Of a stretch of DNA of 64,000 nucleotides, positions 34,004 through 42,983 are shown piece after piece. The DNA comes from an uncultured Christensenella sp. (GTDB taxonomy: Bacteria; Bacillota; Clostridia; Christensenellales; Borkfalkiaceae): assembly GCA_910579585.1 (NCBI GenBank), contig CAJTVA010000002.1, positions 25,881-89,880 of the forward strand, read 5' to 3'. A program made the translations under genes and the position numbers. The first letter of the stretch is position 1; each line of letters starts with the position of its first letter. The notes under the pieces are model-generated. The model ran no database searches, was not told the DNA's origin, and was given only the letters and a program-made list of their open reading frames with translations.

Positions 34004-35368
34004 ATGAGTAAATTACTAAAAAGCATTTTAGTAGCAAGCTTGGTTGCGTGTATGACTGTTTGTCTCGGTCTTTTCGCGGCGGCTTGCAACAACACCCCTG
34101 AAGACACCGATAAATATTTTACGGTAACAGTCGTTCTACCCGACGGCAATAAAACGCCCGTAAAAGACGCGGAAGTCGCGATTTGCACTATGAACGGTTC
34201 CATTCTTACCTGCCTTGACGGAGTCAAGACCGATGAAAACGGCGTTGCAAAGTCCAACATCACCTCCCCCGTTGACTATTCGGACACGACAAAGTTCCTT
34301 GTTAAAATTCACGACTTGCCCGACGGTTATATATACGCCGACGAGGACGGTAACGCATACGGTAGCGACGAGGGCGTTATTGTTGATACTGCGGTAAGCG
34401 GCTTCTCTGTAACGATTACTCTCACCGAAAAACCCACTACACCCCCTGCTACGCTTTCGCTTGACACTCCTGTTGCTGTTGCAACGGCTGGCGGCGCACA
34501 GTTCACGGCTAGCAAAGCAGGCACCTATCTTTTCACCGTTTCTAACTTCGAAGAAAGCTGGACGCTCGGCGAAAATACACAAAGCGAAAATCTTGCAGAG
34601 TTGGAAATGACTGCTAACCAGGTAGTTGAAATTTCTGTTGACGCAGATTGCAAAATAATGGTTAACGATTTAGCTACGCTTAATACTATGGACGCGCCCG
34701 ACACTGCAACGCTTAGCACCCCCGTAAATTTCAGCGTAATGCTTATTTCAACTTTCAGCAGAACGCAACGTGATTACGTTACGACCTGGGGTCTTTACGA
34801 CGGAAGCTATCACCTGAACTTTACTTCAAATGAAGCAGGCAACTATAAGGTATCTTTCACTTCTTCTTTCGCTAACGACGACGTTGCGGTTAATGTAACG
34901 CCGCTTAACAGTTACACATATCCCTCTACGCTTGATAACAACGTTTTCGGCGACATAGTTGCAAATGAAGATTATCAGGTAGAACTTAGCGCCAGTGACA
35001 CTGATTACAGCAGTTTGACCCCCGGCGACGTTATTAACTACACCGTTACCATCGAACACATTGAAGACGGCGATATCGGCGGCGATACGGAAGGCGTTAA
35101 CATTGCTTTGACTTTGGGCAATAACAATGTTCCTGCTTTGATGTTCGATTCACCCGCTACCTGCACTTTCAACGGCACGGCAAACGCAACCTATACTGTA
35201 ACGGTTACGTTAAATGCAGGCGATTGGAGTGTTAACAAAAACACCATAATGACACAATCCACAACCGTTACTGCTGACGAAAACGGACTTGTTTCTTTTG
35301 AACTCGGTTATACCGGTTGGGATGAGGATTCCGGTGCATTCACTTTGACGCTTACAGCAACTAACTAA
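34004..35368 (+). CDS. Lipoprotein with one Cna-B-like domain, third of the group
   Basis: 454 residues from ATG 34004 (GGAGG 9 nt upstream; an upstream ATG at 33989 overlaps that site). Lipobox FAAAC (Cys28). A Cna-B-like domain (VVLPDGNKTPVKDAEVAI, TDENGVAKSN, IHDLPDGYIYAD) then Thr/Asn/Ser-rich beta repeats about 100 residues long (FTASKAGTYLFTVSNFEESW; FTSNEAGNYKVSFTSSF). Probably its own transcript, with TATAAT at about 33979. Function unknown; shares N-terminal architecture with the two preceding proteins. Confidence 0.7.
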   Translation: MSKLLKSILVASLVACMTVCLGLFAAACNNTPEDTDKYFTVTVVLPDGNKTPVKDAEVAICTMNGSILTCLDGVKTDENGVAKSNITSPVDYSDTTKFLVKIHDLPDGYIYADEDGNAYGSDEGVIVDTAVSGFSVTITLTEKPTTPPATLSLDTPVAVATAGGAQFTASKAGTYLFTVSNFEESWTLGENTQSENLAELEMTANQVVEISVDADCKIMVNDLATLNTMDAPDTATLSTPVNFSVMLISTFSRTQRDYVTTWGLYDGSYHLNFTSNEAGNYKVSFTSSFANDDVAVNVTPLNSYTYPSTLDNNVFGDIVANEDYQVELSASDTDYSSLTPGDVINYTVTIEHIEDGDIGGDTEGVNIALTLGNNNVPALMFDSPATCTFNGTANATYTVTVTLNAGDWSVNKNTIMTQSTTVTADENGLVSFELGYTGWDEDSGAFTLTLTATN

Positions 35369-35375
35369 TATTTAT

Positions 35376-35417
35376 AAAATAAAACAGCCTTGGCGGTTGC
35401 CAAGGCTGTTTTATTTT
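35376..35417. terminator. Bidirectional terminator
   Basis: A 19-bp stem beginning AAAATAAAACAGCCTTGGC with a GGTT loop, between convergent lipoprotein and redox genes. Confidence 0.9.
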
Positions 35418-35427
35418 GTAGTTTTGT

Positions 35428-36060
35428 TTATTTGTTCATTGCCGCCAGAACAGCTTCTTCCAGCTCGTCGGCGGGCATTCCGCCTATGCGGACTTTCGAA
35501 ATTCTGAATTTGCCGTCAAGTATTACAGTTATGGGGTAAGGGTTGCTTATGGGGCCGCCTAAGCCATGATACAGGGAAACCGTTCCTAATTCGAACACTT
35601 TGTCGTCCTGCGCGAATATCGCTTTGTAGTCCGTCCAGCCCATATCTTCAATCTTTTTGATTACTTCGCCCTCGGCGGGGTCGACCCTGTGAATTATCAA
35701 GACGTCAATGTCGTCGGGGTATTTTTCCTGCAAGGCGTTGAAGTGGGGAATTTCCGCTACGCAAGGTCCGCAAGTAGTGTACCAGAAGTTCAGCACTATT
35801 ACTTTGCCCGCGCTATCGTGCAGCGTGTATGTTTCCTCTTCGTTATTATAGGTCGATATCGTGAAGTTTGGGCATGTATCGCCCTCGGCATAAACAACGT
35901 ATTCGGGTTCTTTGGCGATGAAGTTGAAGTACACAAGCGCAAACACAAGAACTACCGTTGCAAGCAACCACGCGGTTACTTCCAGCCATTTATTGCGCCG
36001 TTTTATTCTTTCAGCTGAAGTCACCGTCGGCTTTTCGTTTTTAATCGGTTGTTTCTTCAT
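35428..36060 (-). CDS. Membrane-anchored TlpA/ResA-like thioredoxin
   Basis: 210 residues. An N-terminal TM anchor (WLLATVVLVFALVYFNFIA, about 31-49) and an extracytoplasmic redoxin domain with VLNFWYTTCGPCVAEIPHFN (active site CGPC) and a later cis-Pro region (GGPISNPYPITVILD). Reduces disulfides or delivers electrons outside the membrane. AGGAGG precedes the ATG, which lies 20 nt inside the end of the 4Fe-4S gene. Last of three genes. Confidence 0.88.
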   Translation of the reverse strand: MKKQPIKNEKPTVTSAERIKRRNKWLEVTAWLLATVVLVFALVYFNFIAKEPEYVVYAEGDTCPNFTISTYNNEEETYTLHDSAGKVIVLNFWYTTCGPCVAEIPHFNALQEKYPDDIDVLIIHRVDPAEGEVIKKIEDMGWTDYKAIFAQDDKVFELGTVSLYHGLGGPISNPYPITVILDGKFRISKVRIGGMPADELEEAVLAAMNK

Positions 36061-37072
36061 TTACAACCTCCTTCCCATCCGCTTTGCCGTCGGTAACGGA
36101 AGCCGTCCCCGTCTGCAATATGGCAGTTAAAGAGGGTGCTTCCTCTCTCTTATCTTCTACTGCGTTTGAGTGCAGGAAGATTTTCGAACCTTTCCAAGTG
36201 AGTGCCTGCGTGGGGCAGACGGAAATACATTCTCCGCACTCGATACATTCGTGGTCGCCGACGTGTTTTACGTCCATTTTACAGTGGTCTATGCAAAGTC
36301 CGCAATCGGTGCACTTCTCTTTATCGAGTTTTACGCCGAGGAAAGCAAACTTGTTGAAGAAACCGTATATCGCGCCGAGCGGACACAAAAATCTGCAAAA
36401 GAAGCGGTAACAGAATACACAAAGGACGATTATTGCCACAAGCAGGGCGAACTTCCAAGTGAAAAGACCGCTGAGCATCTCGAAGTAATTCGCGTTTTCG
36501 GGGTTTGCAAGAAGCCCTACGCCGCCGCCGAACGTGCCCGCCGGGCAGATATATTTACAGAACGCCGGGGTTGCGCTACCCGTTACCGCGGAGATGACGA
36601 TTGTCAGAATTACCACCAGCACTATCAAAACTACGTATTTGAAGTACGACAGCACGCGCGTTACGCGGTTCTTTTTTATCTTGGGGGTTTTTATTTTATA
36701 GAGTAGTTCCTGACCAAGACCGACAGGGCACAAAAAACCGCATATCGTTCTGCCCAAAATCAAGCCGAACAGCGCCAATATACCTATTATATAATAGGGC
36801 GCCGTATTACCGGAGTCCGCAAGGGCGTTCTGCAACGCGCCCAAGGGACAGGCGCCGACTGCGCCCGGGCAGGAATAGCAATTGAGCCCGGGCACGCAAG
36901 CGTACTTTGATTTGCCGATATATATATTGCCCGAAATAAAGCCCTTTATATTCGCGTTACACAAAAGCGCGGCATAGACCTGTATAAGTCTGCGTTTAGA
37001 GGGCTTGTGGCGAACGAACCAATCTTTAATTTTTCCGAAAAAGTTTTTGAATTTTACTTTCATATCAGCCAA
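36041..37072 (-). CDS. Membrane 4Fe-4S protein (NapH/NosR/RnfB-like polyferredoxin)
   Basis: 343 residues with about five TM helices. CVPGLNCYSCPGAVGACPLGA lies before the second helix; FLCPVGLGQELLY and FLCPLGAIYGF mark the membrane-face cysteine motifs of NapH/CcoG-like proteins; two ferredoxin clusters CTDCGLCIDHCKMDV and CIECGECISVCPTQAL are near 255-295. A probable electron conduit through the membrane. Overlaps genes on both sides, so made with the TlpA-like and CXXC proteins. Confidence 0.88.
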   Translation of the reverse strand: MADMKVKFKNFFGKIKDWFVRHKPSKRRLIQVYAALLCNANIKGFISGNIYIGKSKYACVPGLNCYSCPGAVGACPLGALQNALADSGNTAPYYIIGILALFGLILGRTICGFLCPVGLGQELLYKIKTPKIKKNRVTRVLSYFKYVVLIVLVVILTIVISAVTGSATPAFCKYICPAGTFGGGVGLLANPENANYFEMLSGLFTWKFALLVAIIVLCVFCYRFFCRFLCPLGAIYGFFNKFAFLGVKLDKEKCTDCGLCIDHCKMDVKHVGDHECIECGECISVCPTQALTWKGSKIFLHSNAVEDKREEAPSLTAILQTGTASVTDGKADGKEVVNEETTD

Positions 37073-37892
37073 GTCCTATACACTCGGTACAGATGTTGAT
37101 TGCTTTTATAAACACGTCGCGGGCGCCCTCGGTACAGAATATACCGACGAGGACAAGTGCGACTGCAACCGCGCCGACCGCGATACGCACGCCGAGTTTA
37201 AAGTATTTGTTGCCGAAAAAGGCTTGTATTTTGAGCAGGACCGCGTTCTTCTGCGTGTTTGCCACGATTACGGGGTTGCCCTTATTCGAGGCAATAAGGT
37301 GTTTTAAGGCGGTTATTTCACGGTCTATGCTGTGCTGTTCGAAAGAAGCCATAAATATGCACGTGCCGAATATTACAAGCACCCAAGGCCCGACGTTTAA
37401 CAGCATATAAAGCATAGACATATTTTTGTCGGGCGAGGTGAAATTATCGGACCTGAAAAGATAAACCGCGCTTACGATTACGCCGATAAAGCAAATTGCG
37501 GCGCACATAGTATAAATGATAAGGCGACTCAACTTTTCTTCGCGGACCTTTTTCAAATCGGCTTCGTATTCCTCTCCGCTACCCTCGGGTATACGAGATG
37601 AAAGCCGATGCAAAGTTTCCCTGCCGCGGTAGGTTTTTACCTGCTTTTCATTATAGGGAAAGATAAGCGAAAGCACGAAGCCGGCAACAATTGCCGCTAT
37701 CCAGACGTACAAAACTATCGATACGGGGAAAAGGTGTTCGGCAACGATTTCACGGCTGTATGCGCCCTGAACCCAATCGCCGTCGGCAAGTATAGTGACT
37801 GCCTGTGCAATAAACAGCGCGCCCAAAACCGCTGTTAAAACGCTTAAAAAAATTCCGTAATAAAAGCGGATACGTTTTGCGACCATTGCCAT
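37065..37892 (-). CDS. Membrane protein with CD1871A-type CXXC C-terminus
   Basis: 275 residues, five or so TM helices. The C-terminal 45 residues (VGIFCTEGARDVFIKAINICTECIGLG) match the CD1871A family CXXC-motif protein, normally a short stand-alone peptide; here it is fused to a longer N-terminal membrane domain with a charged cytosolic loop (about 60-115). First gene of the three-gene redox operon. Probably works with the 4Fe-4S and TlpA-like proteins; exact chemistry unknown. Confidence 0.8.
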   Translation of the reverse strand: MAMVAKRIRFYYGIFLSVLTAVLGALFIAQAVTILADGDWVQGAYSREIVAEHLFPVSIVLYVWIAAIVAGFVLSLIFPYNEKQVKTYRGRETLHRLSSRIPEGSGEEYEADLKKVREEKLSRLIIYTMCAAICFIGVIVSAVYLFRSDNFTSPDKNMSMLYMLLNVGPWVLVIFGTCIFMASFEQHSIDREITALKHLIASNKGNPVIVANTQKNAVLLKIQAFFGNKYFKLGVRIAVGAVAVALVLVGIFCTEGARDVFIKAINICTECIGLG

Positions 37893-37919
37893 ACCTCCTT
37901 ATTTTTATTCATCACTTAT

Positions 37920-37948
37920 ATTATAATTGTATTTATATGCATAGTCAA
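37920..37948 (-). promoter_or_regulatory. Promoter of the redox operon
   Basis: Minus strand TTGACT (37943-37948), 17-bp spacer, TATAAT (37920-37925), followed by AGGAGG and the ATG at 37892. Confidence 0.75.
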
Positions 37949-37961
37949 GCAATTCGAAAAG

Positions 37962-37991
37962 GTAAAAAAAGGTGCCCCTTTCAGGGCACCT
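37962..37991 (-). terminator. Terminator of the gene at 38006
   Basis: Stem AGGTGCCC/GGGCACCT (37970-37991) followed on the minus strand by TTTTTTACC. Confidence 0.85.
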
Positions 37992-38005
37992 CGGAAATTT
38001 TTTCA

Positions 38006-39040
38006 TTACAAATCTTTGAACGGGTCTTCAACGGACGGGTTTGAGTCTGCGGGGGAAGCTTCGCTTACAGGCGCGACGGGTTCGGGCTTGTATTCGACAA
38101 GCTCGCGAAGCCTTTCGGAAAGCTGTTCTGCGGTGACGTTGCTGTTCGCCGTGTTGAAGCGGAAAGTTTCTGCCGTGACATTATTCGTTAAGATAACCTG
38201 TTTTTTATTTGTCGAAACGTTACAGTCGCCGAAAGTGCCCTTTGCGATGAAGTTCATATTAGCCAAAGCAAGCGCGCCTTTGTTGTTTACGCCGACGTAG
38301 AGTCCGTCGTCAGTTACGACGAAAATTCTTTGAGCGTTACCGCCGTAAACTTTATAGAAGCCTACGCCGAGGAACGCTGCGGAAAGCGCGCCGCCGACAG
38401 CCGAAGCCGCGGTTTTTGCCGCCGCTTTGCCCGCTTCACCTTTCTGTGCATACGTGCCGCCGACAAGTACGCCGTTGCCCTCGGAGTGCATAAGCGCGTC
38501 GGCAAAGTCGTTGTACTTCTTCTGCTCTTTTTTGGCTTTAACAAGCGTAGATAAAGCGCAAGCTATGAATACTATCGCGAATATGAACATTGCAACGCCG
38601 AAAACAGTCATCGCGCTCATATTTTCATAAACGGTATATTCCGTACCGTTAACGGTTACTTTGCAGATTGTAAGTGTGTGTGCATCATACGAGCAACCAA
38701 CTCCGTAACCGCTTAAATTGAACTCTTCACCGGGTGCGAGAACGTAGTCGGCAGGGTCCTCGTCTTCATCAAGATTATAATAATCGAGATAAATAACTTG
38801 CGTAGGACCGTCTGTGGTAACTTCTATTTCTATGTACGTTATAGTAAGCTCTTCGTCGGAGTCATTCTTCAATTTGCCGTCTATAACCAAATACCCGCTC
38901 GTCGTTGTCCAAGCCTCTAAATCTTTGCTTACGACTATAGGACCACTTGCCGGTTTAACGACGAACAACACTACGCCTATCACCGCAAAAATTGCAGCTA
39001 ACACAAGGCAAACCCATACGCCTGCTTTACTTACTTTCAT
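38006..39040 (-). CDS. Two-TM envelope protein of unknown family
   Basis: 344 residues. An N-terminal TM helix (about 8-28), an extracytoplasmic beta domain of about 115 residues (DGKLKNDSDEELTITYIEIEV, similar to Ig-like FxLYD folds), a second TM helix (about 146-168), then a cytosolic part with a Gly/Ala-rich hinge (KAAAKTAASAVGGALSAAFLG), a PH-like beta region (QRIFVVTDDGLYVGV) and a Pro/Glu-rich tail. GAGAGG precedes the ATG and the gene is monocistronic. Function not recognised. Confidence 0.65.
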   Translation of the reverse strand: MKVSKAGVWVCLVLAAIFAVIGVVLFVVKPASGPIVVSKDLEAWTTTSGYLVIDGKLKNDSDEELTITYIEIEVTTDGPTQVIYLDYYNLDEDEDPADYVLAPGEEFNLSGYGVGCSYDAHTLTICKVTVNGTEYTVYENMSAMTVFGVAMFIFAIVFIACALSTLVKAKKEQKKYNDFADALMHSEGNGVLVGGTYAQKGEAGKAAAKTAASAVGGALSAAFLGVGFYKVYGGNAQRIFVVTDDGLYVGVNNKGALALANMNFIAKGTFGDCNVSTNKKQVILTNNVTAETFRFNTANSNVTAEQLSERLRELVEYKPEPVAPVSEASPADSNPSVEDPFKDL

Positions 39041-39085
39041 AACTTTTCCTCTCTTAAAAGTTTTGAATTAAAATATCCATCAAAT

Positions 39086-39114
39086 ATTATACTGTAATAA
39101 AACAAAATTGTCAA
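39086..39114 (-). promoter_or_regulatory. Consensus promoter of the gene at 38006
   Basis: Minus strand TTGACA (39109-39114), 17-bp spacer, TATAAT (39086-39091). Confidence 0.8.
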
Positions 39115-39152
39115 GTACCCCTTGCAATCTTTGCTGTAGACTTAGCGGCGTT

Positions 39153-40613
39153 TTACAGTTTTACGACTGCCGTCGCTATTTTGTCGCGAAAGGCTTTGTC
39201 ATGCTCGACGAAAATCATCGTAGGTTTAAATTCGGTCAATAAATTTTCGATTTGAATGCGCGAATAAATATCTATGAAATTCAAAGGCTCGTCCCAAACG
39301 TACAGATGCGCGCTTTCGCAAAGGCTTTTGGCTAGCAAAGTCTTTTTCTTCTGTCCGTCAGAAAATTCCGAAATATCTTTTCCGAACAGGTCTTTATCGA
39401 ACCCCGTCTTGTGCAGAATCGCTTTGAAAAGGCTTTCGTCTACGCCGCATTTTTTTGCAAATTCCGTCAACGTGCCTTTGAGGTTGGAAGCGTCCTGCGG
39501 GACGTACGACACGGTGAGATTGGCACCTATTCTTACTAGTCCGACGTGGTCTGTATTCTGTCCGCAAAGAAGCCTTAATATACTGCTTTTGCCACTGCCG
39601 TTTTTGCCGTCTAGGGCTATTCTGTCGCCTCGATTTATTTCGAACGTGACGGGCGCGCAGACCTCTTTGCCGTCGTAAACGGGCGCAACCGACGAAACAG
39701 TAACAAGTCGTTCTGCGCGGTATGCCAGAGGGGAAAGTTTTAGCTCTGACGTAATTTCGGTATTTTTGAGAAGAGCTGATTTTTGCCCGATTTCTTTCTG
39801 CTGCCTTGCCTCGACGGTTTTGGCGCGTTTCATCATTTTCGCCGATTTATGCCCGACGTAGCCTTTATCTGACGCCCCGGTTTTCGAAGCTTCGACGCGG
39901 TCTGCCCATACCGCGGTGCGCTGCGCCGTTTCTTTAAGGCGCGCTATATCGGTCTGCAACCGCGCGGTTTGTTTGCGTTCATACTCCTGCCGACGTTCGA
40001 AGTTTTCCAAAAACGACGAAAAATTGCCGCTTTGAACCGTTATATCCGTTTTATTCAGCGACAGAATGTGGTCAACGCAACCGTCGAGGAAGTTTCGGTC
40101 GTGAGAGACAAGAATGAAACTTTTTTTCTTCCTCAGATAAGCCGCCACCGCTTCCCGTGCCTGCGCGTCGAGGTGGTTCGTAGGCTCGTCAATCAGCAAA
40201 AAACGCCCTTCGTTCAAAAAAAGAGCGGCAAGCATGGCTTTGGTTTGTTCTCCGTTCGAAAGCGTATCGAAAGGCCTGTAAAGCGCGTCCGCGGCGACGT
40301 CAAGGTACGACAGCTCGCGCAGGAGCTCCCACTCCTCCGACATAGGGCTGACTTCGCGCAAAATATCCGCCGTGACTTTGCTTTTGTCGGACACGGTGTA
40401 TGGAAAATAGTCGAACTTGACGGGCGAAACGATTTTTCCGCGGTAGTCGTATTTGCCCTGCAACAAGTTTAAAAACGTTGTTTTGCCCCTGCCGTTTCTG
40501 CCGACGAAGCCGAGTTTCCAATCGGTATCTATCTGAAAACTGACGTTATCGAAAATCAACCCGTGACTCGATGGATATGAAAACGTGAGATTTTCAACTT
40601 TAACAGTTGACAT
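39153..40613 (-). CDS. Lsa-family ABC-F ribosomal protection protein
   Basis: 486 residues from ATG 40613 (AGGAGG 8 nt upstream). Two ATPase domains without TM segments: Walker A GRNGRGKTT and GKNGSGKSS, signatures LSNGEQTK and FSDGQKKK, Walker B LLIDEPTNHLD and YVWDEPLNFID. The N-terminus MSTVKVENLTFSYPSSH, the inter-domain linker (DKGYVGHKSAKMMKRAKTVEARQQK in shorter form KGYVGHKSAKMMKRAK) and IFVEHDKAFRD are very close to Lsa(A)-type proteins, which eject lincosamides, streptogramins A and pleuromutilins from the ribosome. An attenuator leader precedes it. Confidence 0.92.
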   Translation of the reverse strand: MSTVKVENLTFSYPSSHGLIFDNVSFQIDTDWKLGFVGRNGRGKTTFLNLLQGKYDYRGKIVSPVKFDYFPYTVSDKSKVTADILREVSPMSEEWELLRELSYLDVAADALYRPFDTLSNGEQTKAMLAALFLNEGRFLLIDEPTNHLDAQAREAVAAYLRKKKSFILVSHDRNFLDGCVDHILSLNKTDITVQSGNFSSFLENFERRQEYERKQTARLQTDIARLKETAQRTAVWADRVEASKTGASDKGYVGHKSAKMMKRAKTVEARQQKEIGQKSALLKNTEITSELKLSPLAYRAERLVTVSSVAPVYDGKEVCAPVTFEINRGDRIALDGKNGSGKSSILRLLCGQNTDHVGLVRIGANLTVSYVPQDASNLKGTLTEFAKKCGVDESLFKAILHKTGFDKDLFGKDISEFSDGQKKKTLLAKSLCESAHLYVWDEPLNFIDIYSRIQIENLLTEFKPTMIFVEHDKAFRDKIATAVVKL

Positions 40614-40800
40614 TTTTGCACCTCCTTGTAACAAAAAAAGCTATGAGAAAGTAATCTAATAGCTCAATAATTTTAATTTTTGAAATAACGGATAAACTTT
40701 CTTGCAAATTATTTTAAATTAACAAGAAATTCTCCATTTAACGTTTTTACCCCCGAGAGTTAACTGCTGTCAGTATATCAGATATTTTTAAAATTTGCAA
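40614..40800 (-). promoter_or_regulatory. Attenuator leader of the Lsa-type gene
   Basis: Minus strand promoter TTGCAA (40795-40800), 17-bp spacer, TATACT (40772-40777). About 100 nt downstream AGCTAT/ATAGCT (40639-40664) is followed by seven T residues (40633-40639), ending just before the AGGAGG of the gene. A 7-codon reading frame lies between. This is the layout of antibiotic-induced ribosome-stalling attenuators found ahead of ABC-F genes. Confidence 0.65.
40714..40737 (-). CDS. Putative leader peptide MENFLLI
   Basis: Seven codons plus stop inside the attenuator. A GGGGG stretch lies about 13 nt upstream of the ATG, a loose ribosome binding site. Stalling of a ribosome here by an antibiotic could change pairing of the downstream leader and prevent termination. 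Its short length means the reading frame could be chance. Confidence 0.35.
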   Translation of the reverse strand: MENFLLI

Positions 40801-40809
40801 GAATTATAA

Positions 40810-41646
40810 TCAGTATATTTTGCTTAATTCTTTTTTAACGAATTTCAACAACTTGTTTTTTTCGCTTTTCGGTATCCATTCGATAAGTCTTGCCGCGGCT
40901 ATCGGTAAAAGCCATTTTTTTATTTCTGCGTCGGTAACGCCCGTTAATTTTTTGTATTGACGCAAATATACTCGCCCGATATGCTTTTCGACAATATGCG
41001 CAATCAGTTTCACAAAGAAATTGGTGTATAATAATTCGCCGTAACACAACAGAAGAAAGGTTCTTGCAACGTCGCAAGCGGCGTTTCCGTTGCAAGCTGT
41101 CATCCAATCGATTACATAAAAGTTATTATTTTTAATCATAACGTTGCCGGGGTGAAAGTCAAAGTGGCAAAGTGATTTTCCGTCAGGCAACGTTTTAAGA
41201 TAGGTTATTATTTTATCTTTATCTTGTTCCGCTAAATCAACGGTAGCATTGATATTATTAGTTAACTTGGTTTTTATATCTAAGTTCAAATCTATCGTTG
41301 AATTGTGTATTTTTGCGTGCGTATTAGCCAATGCTTTCGAATATGACCTTAATTTATAAGGTTTTTGCATCATTTCGGCAATCATATCTTTGCCGTCGAT
41401 TTTTTCATATAAAATACCGTAACGGTTTTTATATTCAACCACACTGAAAACTTTCGGCGCAAGCGCCAATTCCGACGATATGCTTTTTGTAACGTCGAAT
41501 TCGGTTGCAATTATTTCAAGAGGAAAATCCTTTCTGAACAGTTTTAATATTTTAGTTTCGTCATACAGATAAACTTCTGCGGTATTACCTTGGCAAAGTA
41601 ACTTATAATCTATATCACTGTCAAGTTGAATTATATTATTTGCCAT
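40810..41646 (-). CDS. APH/choline-kinase-like phosphotransferase
   Basis: 278 residues. A degenerate N-lobe (GNTAEVYLYDETKILKLF) and the C-lobe motifs HFDFHPGNVMI (161-171, catalytic Asp and Asn) and VIDW (178-181, metal-binding Asp) mark an aminoglycoside phosphotransferase-like kinase. Substrate unknown; the family includes resistance enzymes and metabolic kinases, and the neighbouring Lsa-type gene is a reason to test antibiotics. Starts 11 nt inside the DUF3788 gene. Confidence 0.8.
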   Translation of the reverse strand: MANNIIQLDSDIDYKLLCQGNTAEVYLYDETKILKLFRKDFPLEIIATEFDVTKSISSELALAPKVFSVVEYKNRYGILYEKIDGKDMIAEMMQKPYKLRSYSKALANTHAKIHNSTIDLNLDIKTKLTNNINATVDLAEQDKDKIITYLKTLPDGKSLCHFDFHPGNVMIKNNNFYVIDWMTACNGNAACDVARTFLLLCYGELLYTNFFVKLIAHIVEKHIGRVYLRQYKKLTGVTDAEIKKWLLPIAAARLIEWIPKSEKNKLLKFVKKELSKIY

Positions 41647-42055
41647 ACGGTGCCGCCGTTGGTTTTCTTTTGATGAATAATAATTTTTTTATATCTTCTG
41701 ATATCGAATAATCTGTTATATTGAGCATAACCCATTTCCCGTCGTGAAACGTTTGTGCGTCGTCGTAAGTTTTGAGTACGTCGGATGAAAGTTCGTTTCT
41801 TATTTCTTCAACTTTACTTCTTTCATCTTTATCAAAAATAATCATAAAGCCTAACGTATTCTCTTTAAAATAAAAGGCACATAGAGTTTTACCGCTTTTT
41901 CTGAACTTATATTCATAAGTCCATTTTCTGCCGCCGTTATTCCAGATTTGCTCTGTTTCGTATAACGAAGTTATTACGTCGGTGATATGATAAAATATAT
42001 TGACTTTATTGATTCCGACTAATCTTTCCAGTTCTTCTCTGCCTATATTTTCCAT
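41636..42055 (-). CDS. DUF3788 family protein
   Basis: 139 residues. IWNNGGRKWTYEYKFRKSGKTLCAFYFKE and DDAQTFHDGKWVMLNI match DUF3788 (seen as RKWTYEYKFRKSGKTLC). The family has no known role and often lies in accessory regions. Coupled by an 11-nt overlap to the APH-like kinase gene. The 42056-42183 stretch downstream of the next gene holds nothing recognised. Confidence 0.8.
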   Translation of the reverse strand: MENIGREELERLVGINKVNIFYHITDVITSLYETEQIWNNGGRKWTYEYKFRKSGKTLCAFYFKENTLGFMIIFDKDERSKVEEIRNELSSDVLKTYDDAQTFHDGKWVMLNITDYSISEDIKKLLFIKRKPTAAPYGK

Positions 42056-42183
42056 TTAAATTGCCCTTTCAACTGAGTTTTTCTTCGTTCGCTCAACCGC
42101 AATTGTCCGAAAGCCTTGCAATACAAAAAACTTCTAAGTTATCATTTACAGGTGATCGACTTAATAACTAAACCGAAACGCCC

Positions 42184-42804
42184 CTATAAATTGAAATTTT
42201 CCAAGCCCGCAATTTTTGCAGCCTCTTCCAAATACCATACCCAAAAGTGCTTTTCGCGTATAGCGCATTTATCGTCGTCTTCGTCGGTGTAAGTATACGC
42301 GACGCACGCTTCTTTTGCCGCGTCCCTTTCGTATGAGTCTATATCGTCATCCGTCAAGTCGCTGTCCCACGGTTCCAAATATTGCTCGTCTTCCAAAGCT
42401 ACTACCATCGCCGACCAAGCGGCGACAGCGGCGGAACCGACACTACCCCGCGAATCGACAGCGTTCATAAAAGCATCAATAGTGGATTGTTTCCGTTCTG
42501 CCCGCAATTCTTTAACCTTAATTTTGCCGTCCAAGTAAGCAAGGCTCTTTTCAATTAAATTTTGCGGACTATTGTTGTCGGGGTAGACAGAACACCACAT
42601 AGGCATTACTTTTTGCGCACATGCAAGCGCAAGGTACGCACGCTTTTTAAGCGGTTCCGTCAATGAACGCGGCTTTAACGAATCGCGTTTGCGCGGTTCG
42701 AGTGAACCCATAGTCTGCCAAATTTTTCGCCGTGCGGTCAGACTGAGTTTTCCGCTTTCTGCAATTTCTTGTTCAGCTTGTTTGAATACTTCAATACAAT
42801 TCAT
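42184..42804 (-). CDS. Imm5-like putative immunity protein
   Basis: 206 residues, mostly helical. The pattern of an N-terminal LSLTARRKIW, a central RAYLALACAQKVMPMW, an Ala/Ser-rich helix (SVGSAAVAAWSAMVVAL) and a terminal HFWVWYLEEAA resembles the Imm5 family of polymorphic-toxin immunity proteins. No toxin gene is adjacent. I rate the family call as tentative; the reading frame itself is convincing. Confidence 0.45.
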   Translation of the reverse strand: MNCIEVFKQAEQEIAESGKLSLTARRKIWQTMGSLEPRKRDSLKPRSLTEPLKKRAYLALACAQKVMPMWCSVYPDNNSPQNLIEKSLAYLDGKIKVKELRAERKQSTIDAFMNAVDSRGSVGSAAVAAWSAMVVALEDEQYLEPWDSDLTDDDIDSYERDAAKEACVAYTYTDEDDDKCAIREKHFWVWYLEEAAKIAGLENFNL

Positions 42805-42942
42805 TTAAAGCTCCTAATATAAATTACTGTTTATCGCTTGATTTAAGCAAAATAATTATAGTACATACAAAACGATTTTTCAACCATATAAAGCCGTAAA
42901 AAGTAAAATGGCACTGTAGCGGGTGCTTGATAAAACGAACGC

Positions 42943-42971
42943 GCGGCGGCGATTATTTAAAGCGCCGCCGC
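42943..42971. repeat. GC-rich hairpin at the left border of the AT-rich element
   Basis: GCGGCGGCG/CGCCGCCGC with an 11-nt AT loop, a GC island in AT-rich DNA. It may be a terminator for one strand or the edge of the inserted segment. Confidence 0.4.
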
Positions 42972-42983
42972 ATTCAATAAAAA

